Source: an uncultured Flavobacteriales bacterium (GTDB taxonomy: Bacteria > Bacteroidota > Bacteroidia > Flavobacteriales > Crocinitomicaceae). From it: 14,229 nt of DNA. This document shows, piece by piece, positions 6,108 through 12,049 of the stretch. The stretch covers positions 1 through 14,229 of the forward strand of contig CAMLFH010000039.1 of assembly GCA_946479285.1 (NCBI GenBank), read 5' to 3'. Both the position numbers and the translations under genes were made by a program. The notes below the pieces were generated by a model that ran no database searches, was not told the DNA's origin, and was given only the letters and a program-made list of their open reading frames with translations. The stretch's first letter is position 1, and each line of letters begins with the position of its first letter.

Positions 6108-7154
6108 ATGTCTGATGATGCTCTCAAAGATTTACAAACCGCTTATCGAAACGGGGATTTAAACCTCTACCTGGGCGCCGGAGTTTCTGCCGCAAGCGGA
6201 CTTCCCAACTGGAAACAATTAGTGGTAAGCATGTATTTCCGATACATGAATATTGAACATTGGCATTCCATTCGGCCTTTTCCGAATTATTTGTATGCGA
6301 TTGGTGAATGGTACCTGGATAAAACCGGAGAATCCCTCGATATTATTATCCGCAAGCTGAAAACCGGCCTGCATGAAGAAGAATTCCTGAAATTTCTCTA
6401 CGAAAGTTTGTACAATCAGCTAGACGGTGCCACTATCAAAAATCCTTTTGACAGTGCCTCGGCAAATCTATTGTTGACAGAAATTACCGCATTGGCAGCT
6501 GAGCCAAACAGGACTATCAACTCGGTCATTACCTACAATTTTGATGATTTGCTCGAACAATCCTTCCAAAGCAGAAACATTTCCTACACATCGGTTTTTG
6601 AAACGCGAACTTTTCCGCAACAAGATTCCATTCCAATCTATCATCCGCACGGATTTATGCCTTTCGACAATGATCTGCCCACTCCGAAAAGTACCGGAAA
6701 CCTTATTTTGTCGGAAGACGATTACAATTCCATTGCCAACAACAGCCATCACTGGGCAAACCTCATCCAAACCAGCCAACTCACCCAGGGAACCGGGCTC
6801 ATGATCGGTCTTTCTTTCTCAGACCGCAACCTGCGCAGGCTCATCGACCTCATCGCCAATATTCCTTTGCACACCAACAATTACATTTTCCTGAAACGGC
6901 ATGCTATGCCCGAATTCACTGAAAAAGATTCCAAAGACATCAAGCAGAAAGCGGACGCGATCCTGGACAAAATGCATCTTGCTGCGGTAAAAGGAGATGA
7001 AGTGGTATACGAAAATTCTCACATGATCCTCACCGAACTTTTCCGCATGGATGAAATCATCACCCACCGCGTCTTTGATGAAATGCGTATCAAACCTATT
7101 TGGTTCACGGAATATTCGGAGATCAGTGATTTTGTGCAGAGGATCCGGGAGTGA
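6108..7154 (+). CDS. SIR2-domain protein (SIR2_2 type), possible NAD-consuming effector
   Basis: The 348-residue product carries the SIR2-like Rossmann fold. GAGVS (23-27) is the NAD-binding glycine loop, followed by AASGLPNWKQLV. TYNFDD (142-147) supplies the catalytic-type Asn144. HPHG (179-182) supplies the His, probably His181. LSEDDY (201-206) and GLSFSDRNLRRL (234-245) contribute further conserved parts of the pocket. The last 90 residues are helical and unassigned. There is no Zn-binding Cys tetrad of classical deacetylase sirtuins, so it fits the SIR2_2 branch, in which several members hydrolyse NAD during antiphage abortive infection. A defence role here is inference: it stands alone, with no TIR, Argonaute, helicase or nuclease partner. 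The best start is the ATG at 6108. An intrinsic terminator follows (7246-7270). Confidence 0.88.
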   Translation: MSDDALKDLQTAYRNGDLNLYLGAGVSAASGLPNWKQLVVSMYFRYMNIEHWHSIRPFPNYLYAIGEWYLDKTGESLDIIIRKLKTGLHEEEFLKFLYESLYNQLDGATIKNPFDSASANLLLTEITALAAEPNRTINSVITYNFDDLLEQSFQSRNISYTSVFETRTFPQQDSIPIYHPHGFMPFDNDLPTPKSTGNLILSEDDYNSIANNSHHWANLIQTSQLTQGTGLMIGLSFSDRNLRRLIDLIANIPLHTNNYIFLKRHAMPEFTEKDSKDIKQKADAILDKMHLAAVKGDEVVYENSHMILTELFRMDEIITHRVFDEMRIKPIWFTEYSEISDFVQRIRE

Positions 7155-7169
7155 AAAATCCACTATGCC

Positions 7170-7290
7170 TTTACCGCAAATACGCAAATTTCGGAGGCAC
7201 TTACCAGTCGCCTTCTTCTCTTGAATAAAATGGTTGTTAAGACAAGCGAGACCGGTAGGCTCGCCTTTTTATTTGCGTATTTGTGGTAAA
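7170..7290. repeat. 121-bp element bounded by 20-bp inverted repeats
   Basis: The left arm (7170-7189, tttaccgcaaatacgcaaat) and right arm (7271-7290) are reverse complements with one mismatch. Between them lie about 80 bp without coding potential and a terminator hairpin. Similar 'tttgcgtatttgtggt' motifs recur in Bacteroidetes genomes, in my recollection. This could be a small non-autonomous mobile element or repeat-family member, or a large cruciform. No target-site duplication is evident. Confidence 0.6.
7246..7270 (+). terminator. Intrinsic terminator downstream of the SIR2-domain gene
   Basis: The stem GCGAG/CTCGC (7246-7250 / 7260-7264), extended by inner CC/GG pairs around GGTA, is followed by CTTTTT on the plus strand. 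It lies 92 bases after the SIR2-domain stop and within the inverted-repeat element. Confidence 0.65.
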
Positions 7291-7318
7291 AAAAGAAAAA
7301 GCTGTGTCGAAGACACAG
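7291..7318 (-). terminator. Orphan intrinsic terminator read on the minus strand
   Basis: On the minus strand CTGTGTC-TTC-GACACAG (7302-7318) is a perfect 7-bp stem followed by CTTTTTCTTTTTT, a textbook terminator. The nearest upstream minus-strand gene is the ABM-domain gene 1.7 kb away (9041-9559), beyond two plus-strand genes. It may therefore stop antisense transcription or be part of the adjacent repeat element. Confidence 0.6.
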
Positions 7319-7367
7319 AATAATTTAGCTTAATTTTCCGTACCTTTTATCTTCTAATTGCTTTCCC

Positions 7368-7916
7368 ATGAGAAAAACAATAGCAGCAATGAACATGTCC
7401 CTCGATGGCTTTTGTGATCACACCTTAGGAGTCGTGGATGACGAAACGCATCAACATTACAACGACCTGTTGAAAGAATCGGGAGATTTGCTCTATGGAC
7501 GAACGACTTACCAATTGATGGAAGACTATTGGCCTTTATTGGTCGAAAATCCGGGAGAGGATAAAGTGTTGAATGAATTTGCAGTCCTGATCGACGATAT
7601 CTCCAAAGTGGTTTTCTCGCATACACTAAAAAATGTGACCTGGAAGAATTCCCGCATCGCCAGCAAAAGTTTAGCAGAAGAAATTGCGGCTCTCAGAAAA
7701 GAGTCCGGCTCTCCTATTTTCATCGGCAGTCCGGGATTGATTGCCCAGGCCCTGGAGCAAAACCTGGTGGATGAACTACAAATCATGGTCCATCCTGTTA
7801 TTGCCGGGAAAGGATTGGTGCTGTTTAAAAATATTTCGGAGCAGATAAATCTTCAGCTTTTCAAAACAAAAACATTTACGTGCGGCGCCGTTTTACTTTG
7901 TTATCAAAGGGCTTAA
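7368..7916 (+). CDS. Dihydrofolate reductase-fold / RibD C-terminal family protein
   Basis: The 182-residue product is a single RibD_C/DHFR-fold domain, a NADPH-dependent reductase fold. It begins RKTIAAMNMSLDGF (strand plus the SLDG turn that starts the family). It has LLYGRTTYQLM at 41-51, the phosphate-binding type loop IFIGSPGLIAQAL at 117-129, and VDELQIMVHPVIAGKGLVLF at 134-153. The closing strand is CGAVLLCY. The length of about 180 aa is normal for the stand-alone yyaP/yyaJ-like members, which are not proven riboflavin or folate enzymes, so no specific substrate is assigned. It is monocistronic. A spurious frame on the opposite strand is ignored. Confidence 0.92.
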   Translation: MRKTIAAMNMSLDGFCDHTLGVVDDETHQHYNDLLKESGDLLYGRTTYQLMEDYWPLLVENPGEDKVLNEFAVLIDDISKVVFSHTLKNVTWKNSRIASKSLAEEIAALRKESGSPIFIGSPGLIAQALEQNLVDELQIMVHPVIAGKGLVLFKNISEQINLQLFKTKTFTCGAVLLCYQRA

Positions 7917-8050
7917 ACGCAATTCCATTCATCCGAATCGATTGCCCATTCCTAATAAACGATCACTTTTTCCAAAAGAAAAAATAGGTTGATGCATGGA
8001 AATAAATTAAAAATTTCGGATTTTTGCGCCGCTAATTTTTAAACAATACT

Positions 8051-8923
8051 ATGAAAACAGCCCTTTTAATCCTTGGCTCACTCCTTTTCACTTATTCCTC
8101 CTGGTCACAAACAATTCTCTATAAAAAAGGGAAATACGGACTATCAGATGCTTCCGGGAATGTGCTCCTAAAGCCCAAATACGATTACATGTCCGAATTT
8201 GTCAGCGGATACGCCATGGTTGAGTTAAACGAAAAATACGGTTTTATTGATGCGACAGGAAAAGAAATTGCTGCTCCGAAATACGACCATGTGCGAAATT
8301 TTTCCTTTGGTTGTGCCAATGTGGAACTTGCAGAAAAATGGGGACTGATCGACACCACTGGAAAAGTGGTGGTAGCTCCGAAATATACTTACCCTATTGA
8401 GTTCGATTTTTTCACCGGATTGGCTGATATCGCCATCGATGATCCAAACGAATCTAATTGGGGATATAAAATTCATGGGATCATGAATAGTGATTTTAAG
8501 GTAATTCTTGAACCAAAATACTCAACCATTAAATGGGTTGATTACGATTATGTGCAGGTTGACATGTATTCAAAATTCGGGTTACTGAATCCGGAATTGG
8601 TAGAAATTGTGCCTCCAAAATATAAAAATGTTGCTCCTATCGCTGTGGACCTTGTAGCTTTTCAAAAGGACGATCTTTGGTACTTGCTGAATAAATCCGG
8701 GAAACCTGTCAGTGAGATCACTTACACGGAAATGAACTATATGAGCAATGACCGGGCGAAAGTAAGCAGAAACGGAAAGTTCGGATTTATAGATCCTTCC
8801 GGAAAAGAAATTATCGCGTGCAAATACGACGAAGCAGATTATTTTGCGGATGAGAACAAGGCAAAAGTAAAATTGAATGGCCGGGAATTTTATATTGATT
8901 CCAATGGGAATGAAATCAAATAA
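8051..8923 (+). CDS. Secreted WG-repeat protein
   Basis: The 290-residue product has a signal peptide (1-20, ending SSWSQ). About seven WG repeats of 34 residues follow, with the core K-(Y/W/F)-G-(F/L)-I-D-x-x-G-K-x-(I/V)-x-x-P-K-Y. Cores start near 28, 62, 96, 141, 175, 209 and 243, and an eighth, partial repeat lies at the C-terminus (279-290). Repeats 4-6 are degenerate; in the sixth the glycine is lost (LWYLLNKSGKP). WG repeats are common in Bacteroidetes secreted proteins, and their binding partners are mostly unknown. No sorting domain is present, so export may stop at the periplasm. The reading frame continues without a stop for 38 codons after the TAA (see 8924-9040). Confidence 0.92.
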   Translation: MKTALLILGSLLFTYSSWSQTILYKKGKYGLSDASGNVLLKPKYDYMSEFVSGYAMVELNEKYGFIDATGKEIAAPKYDHVRNFSFGCANVELAEKWGLIDTTGKVVVAPKYTYPIEFDFFTGLADIAIDDPNESNWGYKIHGIMNSDFKVILEPKYSTIKWVDYDYVQVDMYSKFGLLNPELVEIVPPKYKNVAPIAVDLVAFQKDDLWYLLNKSGKPVSEITYTEMNYMSNDRAKVSRNGKFGFIDPSGKEIIACKYDEADYFADENKAKVKLNGREFYIDSNGNEIK

Positions 8924-9040
8924 CTGGTCATTCCCCAAATCTCGAACAGCGATCTAAAAGAATATCCTTCATTGGAAGCATTGAACCGGTGGGAGGACGA
9001 TTATAACTCCTCTCCCCGTTTCTCGAAGCTCATGCGGTGA
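8924..9040 (+). pseudogene. Possible coding remnant in frame with the WG-repeat stop
   Basis: In the same frame as the WG-repeat gene, 38 sense codons follow its TAA and end at a TGA (9038-9040). They read LVIPQISNSDLKEYPSLEAL and then NRWEDDYNSSPRFSKLMR. The composition is protein-like (W, Y, P, balanced charges) rather than typical intergenic translation. There is no start codon early in the stretch. It may be the remains of a longer C-terminus or the 3' end of a deleted neighbouring gene. No family is recognised. Chance cannot be excluded. Confidence 0.3.
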
Positions 9041-9559
9041 TCATCTCTTCAACCACTTACTAAATAACCTGGTTAAAAATGGCATGATGATCCAGGTTAG
9101 CAGCACAACCATCAACACAGCATTGATAAAAAGCCGGAAAATCGGGGGCAAATCTTTTATCACCGGGCCAACAGCGAAATAGAGCAGCAAACTGGTCGGG
9201 AAAACACCGCAAAGGGTAACCAAAGCCATTTTAATTCGCGGTGGAGCTGCTGGAGAACGGAACCAGGCTTCCAATCCTGTTAATTCCCGATAAATGGGTT
9301 CTTCTGTTAATGTCGAAGCGTACGCTTCCCATTTTTGAAACTGCTCCGAATTGTAAAAAGCGTCCCGTTCCTCTTTGTTTCGGAAAGTTCTTAAAATTCC
9401 TATTTCCCGCTCATTCGTTTCTGATAAAGACGTAATCATACTAGCCCCATGAACTCCATCGTGCGCAAAGGATTCACTTAAAAAGCGACGAAGTGCTTCT
9501 TTAAATTCGGCTTCTTTTCCCGGTAATACTTTCCGGGTTATTGCAACGTGTACTGACAT
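9041..9559 (-). CDS. ABM-domain protein with two C-terminal membrane helices
   Basis: The 172-residue product starts with an antibiotic biosynthesis monooxygenase (ABM) fold of about 95 residues. It has the strand VHVAITRKVLPGKEAEF, the Gly-Val-His turn, then the pair GILRTFRNKEERDAF and a helix with QKWEAY. The ABM fold is shared by small monooxygenases and heme-degrading enzymes. Residues 109-130 and 142-163 are hydrophobic helices linked by a short loop, and the C-terminus is basic (RLFSKWLKR). The arrangement matches a known class of membrane-attached ABM proteins (COG3224-like). No substrate can be named. The stop codon directly abuts the TGA of the downstream remnant on the other strand. 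It is divergent from the SnoaL-like gene. Confidence 0.88.
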   Translation of the reverse strand: MSVHVAITRKVLPGKEAEFKEALRRFLSESFAHDGVHGASMITSLSETNEREIGILRTFRNKEERDAFYNSEQFQKWEAYASTLTEEPIYRELTGLEAWFRSPAAPPRIKMALVTLCGVFPTSLLLYFAVGPVIKDLPPIFRLFINAVLMVVLLTWIIMPFLTRLFSKWLKR

Positions 9560-9622
9560 CTTGCTATTCTTTGAGTAAATCTATCAAAAAGACCCGGAAT
9601 GACCATTCTTTTCATGGAATTA

Positions 9623-9654
9623 GTGACCAAAAAGGGCTATTCCACTTTGGTAAC
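9623..9654. promoter_or_regulatory. Imperfect inverted repeat in divergent intergenic region
   Basis: Arms gtgaccaaa (9623-9631) and tttggtaac (9646-9654) are reverse complements with one mismatch, with centres about 23 bp apart. The site lies between the divergent ABM-domain and SnoaL-like genes. It could be an operator for a dimeric regulator or a structured leader of the minus-strand mRNA. Confidence 0.3.
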
Positions 9655-9731
9655 TTAATCTAAACATCTTTTAACTTTCCGGCATTCCTGCATGTTGTAA
9701 CTTAGAATGAATTATTCTTAAAACAAAAAGC

Positions 9732-10193
9732 ATGACAGACATTGAAAAAAACAAGATCATTACCGAGCTCGCAGAAGCACTTCAATCCAATGATTATGAC
9801 AAATTCACGAGCTACTTTGAAGAAAATGCCGTTTTTGAAATGCCCTTCATGGTCAACGGAGGAATGAATATCAAAGGACTGGCTGATATTAAAACCCATT
9901 TCGAAAGTGTTGCTTCAGATTCACTGACAAAACTGATTCAAATTGAAGAAGTGATGACAAAAAGTTATCACAGCGATCCTTTCACCATTGTAGAATATTT
10001 TACAAAAGGACGAGCAGCCAGCACAATGGGAGCTTTTCACATCCAATCAGCCATCGCACTCATTCGCTTCGGAGAATCAGGAATCATCTACTACAAGGAT
10101 ATTCCCAATACAATTGGTTTGTCCAAAAAAGCCGGAGCACTGGATCAATTAGTGGATTCCTGGAGCAAGAGCGAGAATGAAGATACAGAATGA
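9732..10193 (+). CDS. SnoaL/NTF2-like fold protein
   Basis: The 153-residue product has the NTF2/SnoaL layout. Helices with ALQSNDYDKFTSYFEENAVF are followed by the strand EMPFMV, a helix with DIKTHFESV, and four antiparallel strands (about 79-87, 93-99, 102-114, 118-127). The last 25 residues are charged and polar. SnoaL-like proteins include polyketide cyclases, isomerases and ketosteroid-type enzymes, but most stand-alone members are uncharacterised, and no catalytic Asp/His pair can be assigned securely. It is probably cytoplasmic and has its own promoter in the region shared with the ABM-domain gene. Its stop codon lies inside an inverted repeat (10179-10263). Confidence 0.75.
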   Translation: MTDIEKNKIITELAEALQSNDYDKFTSYFEENAVFEMPFMVNGGMNIKGLADIKTHFESVASDSLTKLIQIEEVMTKSYHSDPFTIVEYFTKGRAASTMGAFHIQSAIALIRFGESGIIYYKDIPNTIGLSKKAGALDQLVDSWSKSENEDTE

Positions 10194-10263
10194 AGGAGGA
10201 TGTTGTTAAGTTGTTCAATTCTCCAGCTTTAAACAATTTTTCTCTCATTCTCATTCTGTCTTC
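10179..10263 (+). terminator. Long-loop inverted repeat at the end of the SnoaL-like gene
   Basis: The sequence gaagatacagaatga (10179-10193, including the stop) pairs with tcattctgtcttc (10251-10263): 13 base pairs with a two-base bulge. The loop is 57 bases, within which TTGTT and AACAA can also pair. The sequence TCATTTT follows. It may act as a weak terminator or 3' protective structure. Confidence 0.4.
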
Positions 10264-10316
10264 TCATTTTACAGCTTGATTAATTTTTAATCTTTAAATT
10301 ATTAATTAATAATCAG

Positions 10317-10324
10317 TATCTTTG
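10317..10324 (+). promoter_or_regulatory. -7 box (TATCTTTG) of the radical SAM gene
   Basis: TATCTTTG matches TAnnTTTG and ends 22 bases before the ATG at 10347. An AT-rich tract lies upstream with a CTTT about 21 bases from the box, so a degenerate -33 element is possible. Confidence 0.6.
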
Positions 10325-10346
10325 CTTCATCTCATGATCGCAAGCA

Positions 10347-11411
10347 ATGTCGGAACATTTTCTCTATAAAAACGGACGCGGAGCGCAGGTCAATCCGCAC
10401 AATCGATTCTTTTCGCAGGAAAAAGGAGACGACTTTGACGATATTGATCCTGCTGAAGAACCGGAATTGAAAACCAAGTTCATTGATGTTCATCCGAAAA
10501 CGATCGTCAATAAACTCAACAGCCCGGATGTGGGCATGTATTATTCGCTCAATCCTTACCAGGGCTGTGAACACGGCTGCACTTATTGTTTTGCACGACC
10601 CACCCACGAATATTGGGGTTATAGCGCCGGGACAGACTTTGAACGCATCATTCTGGTTAAGCAAAACGCCCCGGAATTGCTCGAAGAAGCTTTGAACAAG
10701 AAATCCTGGAAAGTTCAACCCATTTCCATTTCCGGGAATACCGATTGTTATCAGCCTTGTGAACGGGATTACAAGATCACACGACGCCTGCTGGAAATCA
10801 TGCTGAAATACCGGCACCCGGTTGGGATCATTACCAAAAATGCCCTGATCACAAGAGATCTCGATATTCTCGAAGAACTTGCCAAATTGAATTTAGTGGC
10901 TGTGAATATCAGTTTAACCACCTTAAAAGAAGATCTCCGCAGGAAACTGGAACCGCGAACTGCCACCAGTCATAAAAAACTGGAGACCATTGAACGCCTC
11001 ACTCAGCACGGAATTCCGGTAAATGTCATGATGGCGCCTATTATCCCGGCTTTGAATGACGATGAGATTTTCTCGGTTGCTGAAGCTGTCGGCAAGCGCG
11101 GAGCCCTGAGCATGCATTACACTATTGTGCGCCTGAATGGTCCGAACGGTGAAATTTTCACAGATTGGGTCACGAAAAACTACCCGGACCGCGCCGAAAA
11201 AGTACTCAATCAGCTGCGCGATATGCACGGCGGAAAACTAAGTGACAGCCGTTTCGGAACGCGGATGAAAGGAGAAGGCGTTTATGCGCTCAATATCCAG
11301 CGACAAGTGCAATTAGCCCGCAAAAAGTTCCTTCCGGATGCACCATTCCCAAAACTTCGCACAGACCTCTTCACTATCCCCGATACCAGTGGCCAGATGA
11401 AACTTTTCTAA
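10347..11411 (+). CDS. PA0069-family radical SAM protein
   Basis: The 354-residue product belongs to the SplB-like radical SAM group (COG1533). The [4Fe-4S]/SAM cluster motif is Cys74-x3-Cys78-x2-Cys81 in NPYQGCEHGCTYCFARPTHE. The family start motif GRGAQ-x-NP-x-NRF is at 10-21. Later motifs include SGNTDCYQPCE, the barrel strand IITKNALITRD and MAPIIPALND. A 354-aa length is typical. The reaction of PA0069-type proteins is unknown. Although the group is distantly related to spore photoproduct lyase, the host is not a spore former. It stands alone with its own promoter. Confidence 0.95.
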   Translation: MSEHFLYKNGRGAQVNPHNRFFSQEKGDDFDDIDPAEEPELKTKFIDVHPKTIVNKLNSPDVGMYYSLNPYQGCEHGCTYCFARPTHEYWGYSAGTDFERIILVKQNAPELLEEALNKKSWKVQPISISGNTDCYQPCERDYKITRRLLEIMLKYRHPVGIITKNALITRDLDILEELAKLNLVAVNISLTTLKEDLRRKLEPRTATSHKKLETIERLTQHGIPVNVMMAPIIPALNDDEIFSVAEAVGKRGALSMHYTIVRLNGPNGEIFTDWVTKNYPDRAEKVLNQLRDMHGGKLSDSRFGTRMKGEGVYALNIQRQVQLARKKFLPDAPFPKLRTDLFTIPDTSGQMKLF

Positions 11412-11535
11412 AAGCTCCCTTAATGAAGGCATCTTTCGTCTTCAAATGCAATCGCATTCTCTTCTGCTGGAAACCATTGAAACAAAAAAAGAGAATCAGC
11501 CACTGCCAATTCCCTTTCCAAATAGTTAGTTATTC

Positions 11536-11925
11536 TTAAACAGTTACCGCTTCGTCCAACAGGTCATTTGCAGTTTGCTTAACACTTGCTCCTGTGCCAT
11601 ATTCCTTACGGATAAATTCAGCCACAGCATCACGTACCTTTACTTGTTTGGGTTTCATAGCTGCAAAGTAAATAATGAATGGGATCATTATTCCGAAAAG
11701 AAGGGCAATCACCATAAATAACATCTGTGCACCCATAGATGGGAATCCTTCAACGATATTCACACGTCCTTGCTTTTCACCCACGATTTGTGCTCCGGCT
11801 ACTTTACCTTGTCCTACAACCAATACCTTCGGTCCTCTAAATTTTACAATGTATTCCGGGAATGCAGCTTCTAATTTAGGTTTTAATTCAGCCAATGTAT
11901 ATGGCTGCTCAACTTTTACTTTCAT
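11536..11925 (-). CDS. Small membrane protein with cytoplasmic flanking domains (129 aa)
   Basis: The product has an N-terminal soluble region (1-63). It begins MKVKVEQPYTLAELKPKLEA and has two predicted strands (KVLVVGQGKVAGAQIVG, RVNIVEGFPS). One long hydrophobic segment follows (about 66-90, MLFMVIALLFGIMIPFIIYFAAM), long enough for one helix or a tight hairpin. The C-terminal soluble stretch (91-129) is charged. No family is recognised. The codon pattern and a plausible ATG support it as real. It is divergent from the M1 peptidase gene, with 124 bases between the two start codons. Confidence 0.85.
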   Translation of the reverse strand: MKVKVEQPYTLAELKPKLEAAFPEYIVKFRGPKVLVVGQGKVAGAQIVGEKQGRVNIVEGFPSMGAQMLFMVIALLFGIMIPFIIYFAAMKPKQVKVRDAVAEFIRKEYGTGASVKQTANDLLDEAVTV

Positions 11926-12024
11926 AGCAATCAGTTTTTTAGTTTGATGCGCTAAAATAACACCTTTTTTTAAACTAATAAACTCTTCTGATTCTTATAT
12001 CCAACATCGTAATTCGGTTTTCCC

Positions 12025-12032
12025 TATCTTTA
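12025..12032 (+). promoter_or_regulatory. Candidate -7 box (TATCTTTA) of the M1 peptidase gene
   Basis: TATCTTTA differs from TAnnTTTG at the last base and ends 17 bases before the ATG at 12050. No clear -33 element is seen. Confidence 0.4.
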
Positions 12033-12049
12033 CTGCCTATTTCAAAACT

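Noticed and set aside
6108..7154. A multi-gene defence system such as Thoeris or a short-Argonaute system around the SIR2-domain gene
   Set aside because: No TIR, Argonaute, HerA or other partner gene lies on either side; the neighbours are a T9SS protein and a DHFR-fold reductase.
7368..7916. Assignment of the reductase to ribD or folA
   Set aside because: It lacks the deaminase half of RibD, and its motifs are those of the uncharacterised RibD_C/DHFR-like stand-alone group rather than FolA.
11412..11535. 38-codon plus-strand frame beginning near 11423, and a faint resemblance of its antisense translation to the aromatic tail of the repeat protein at 665-1072
   Set aside because: Composition is poor, rich in Phe, Lys and Cys, with no promoter. 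The resemblance is a few residues in a T-rich segment and is likely chance.
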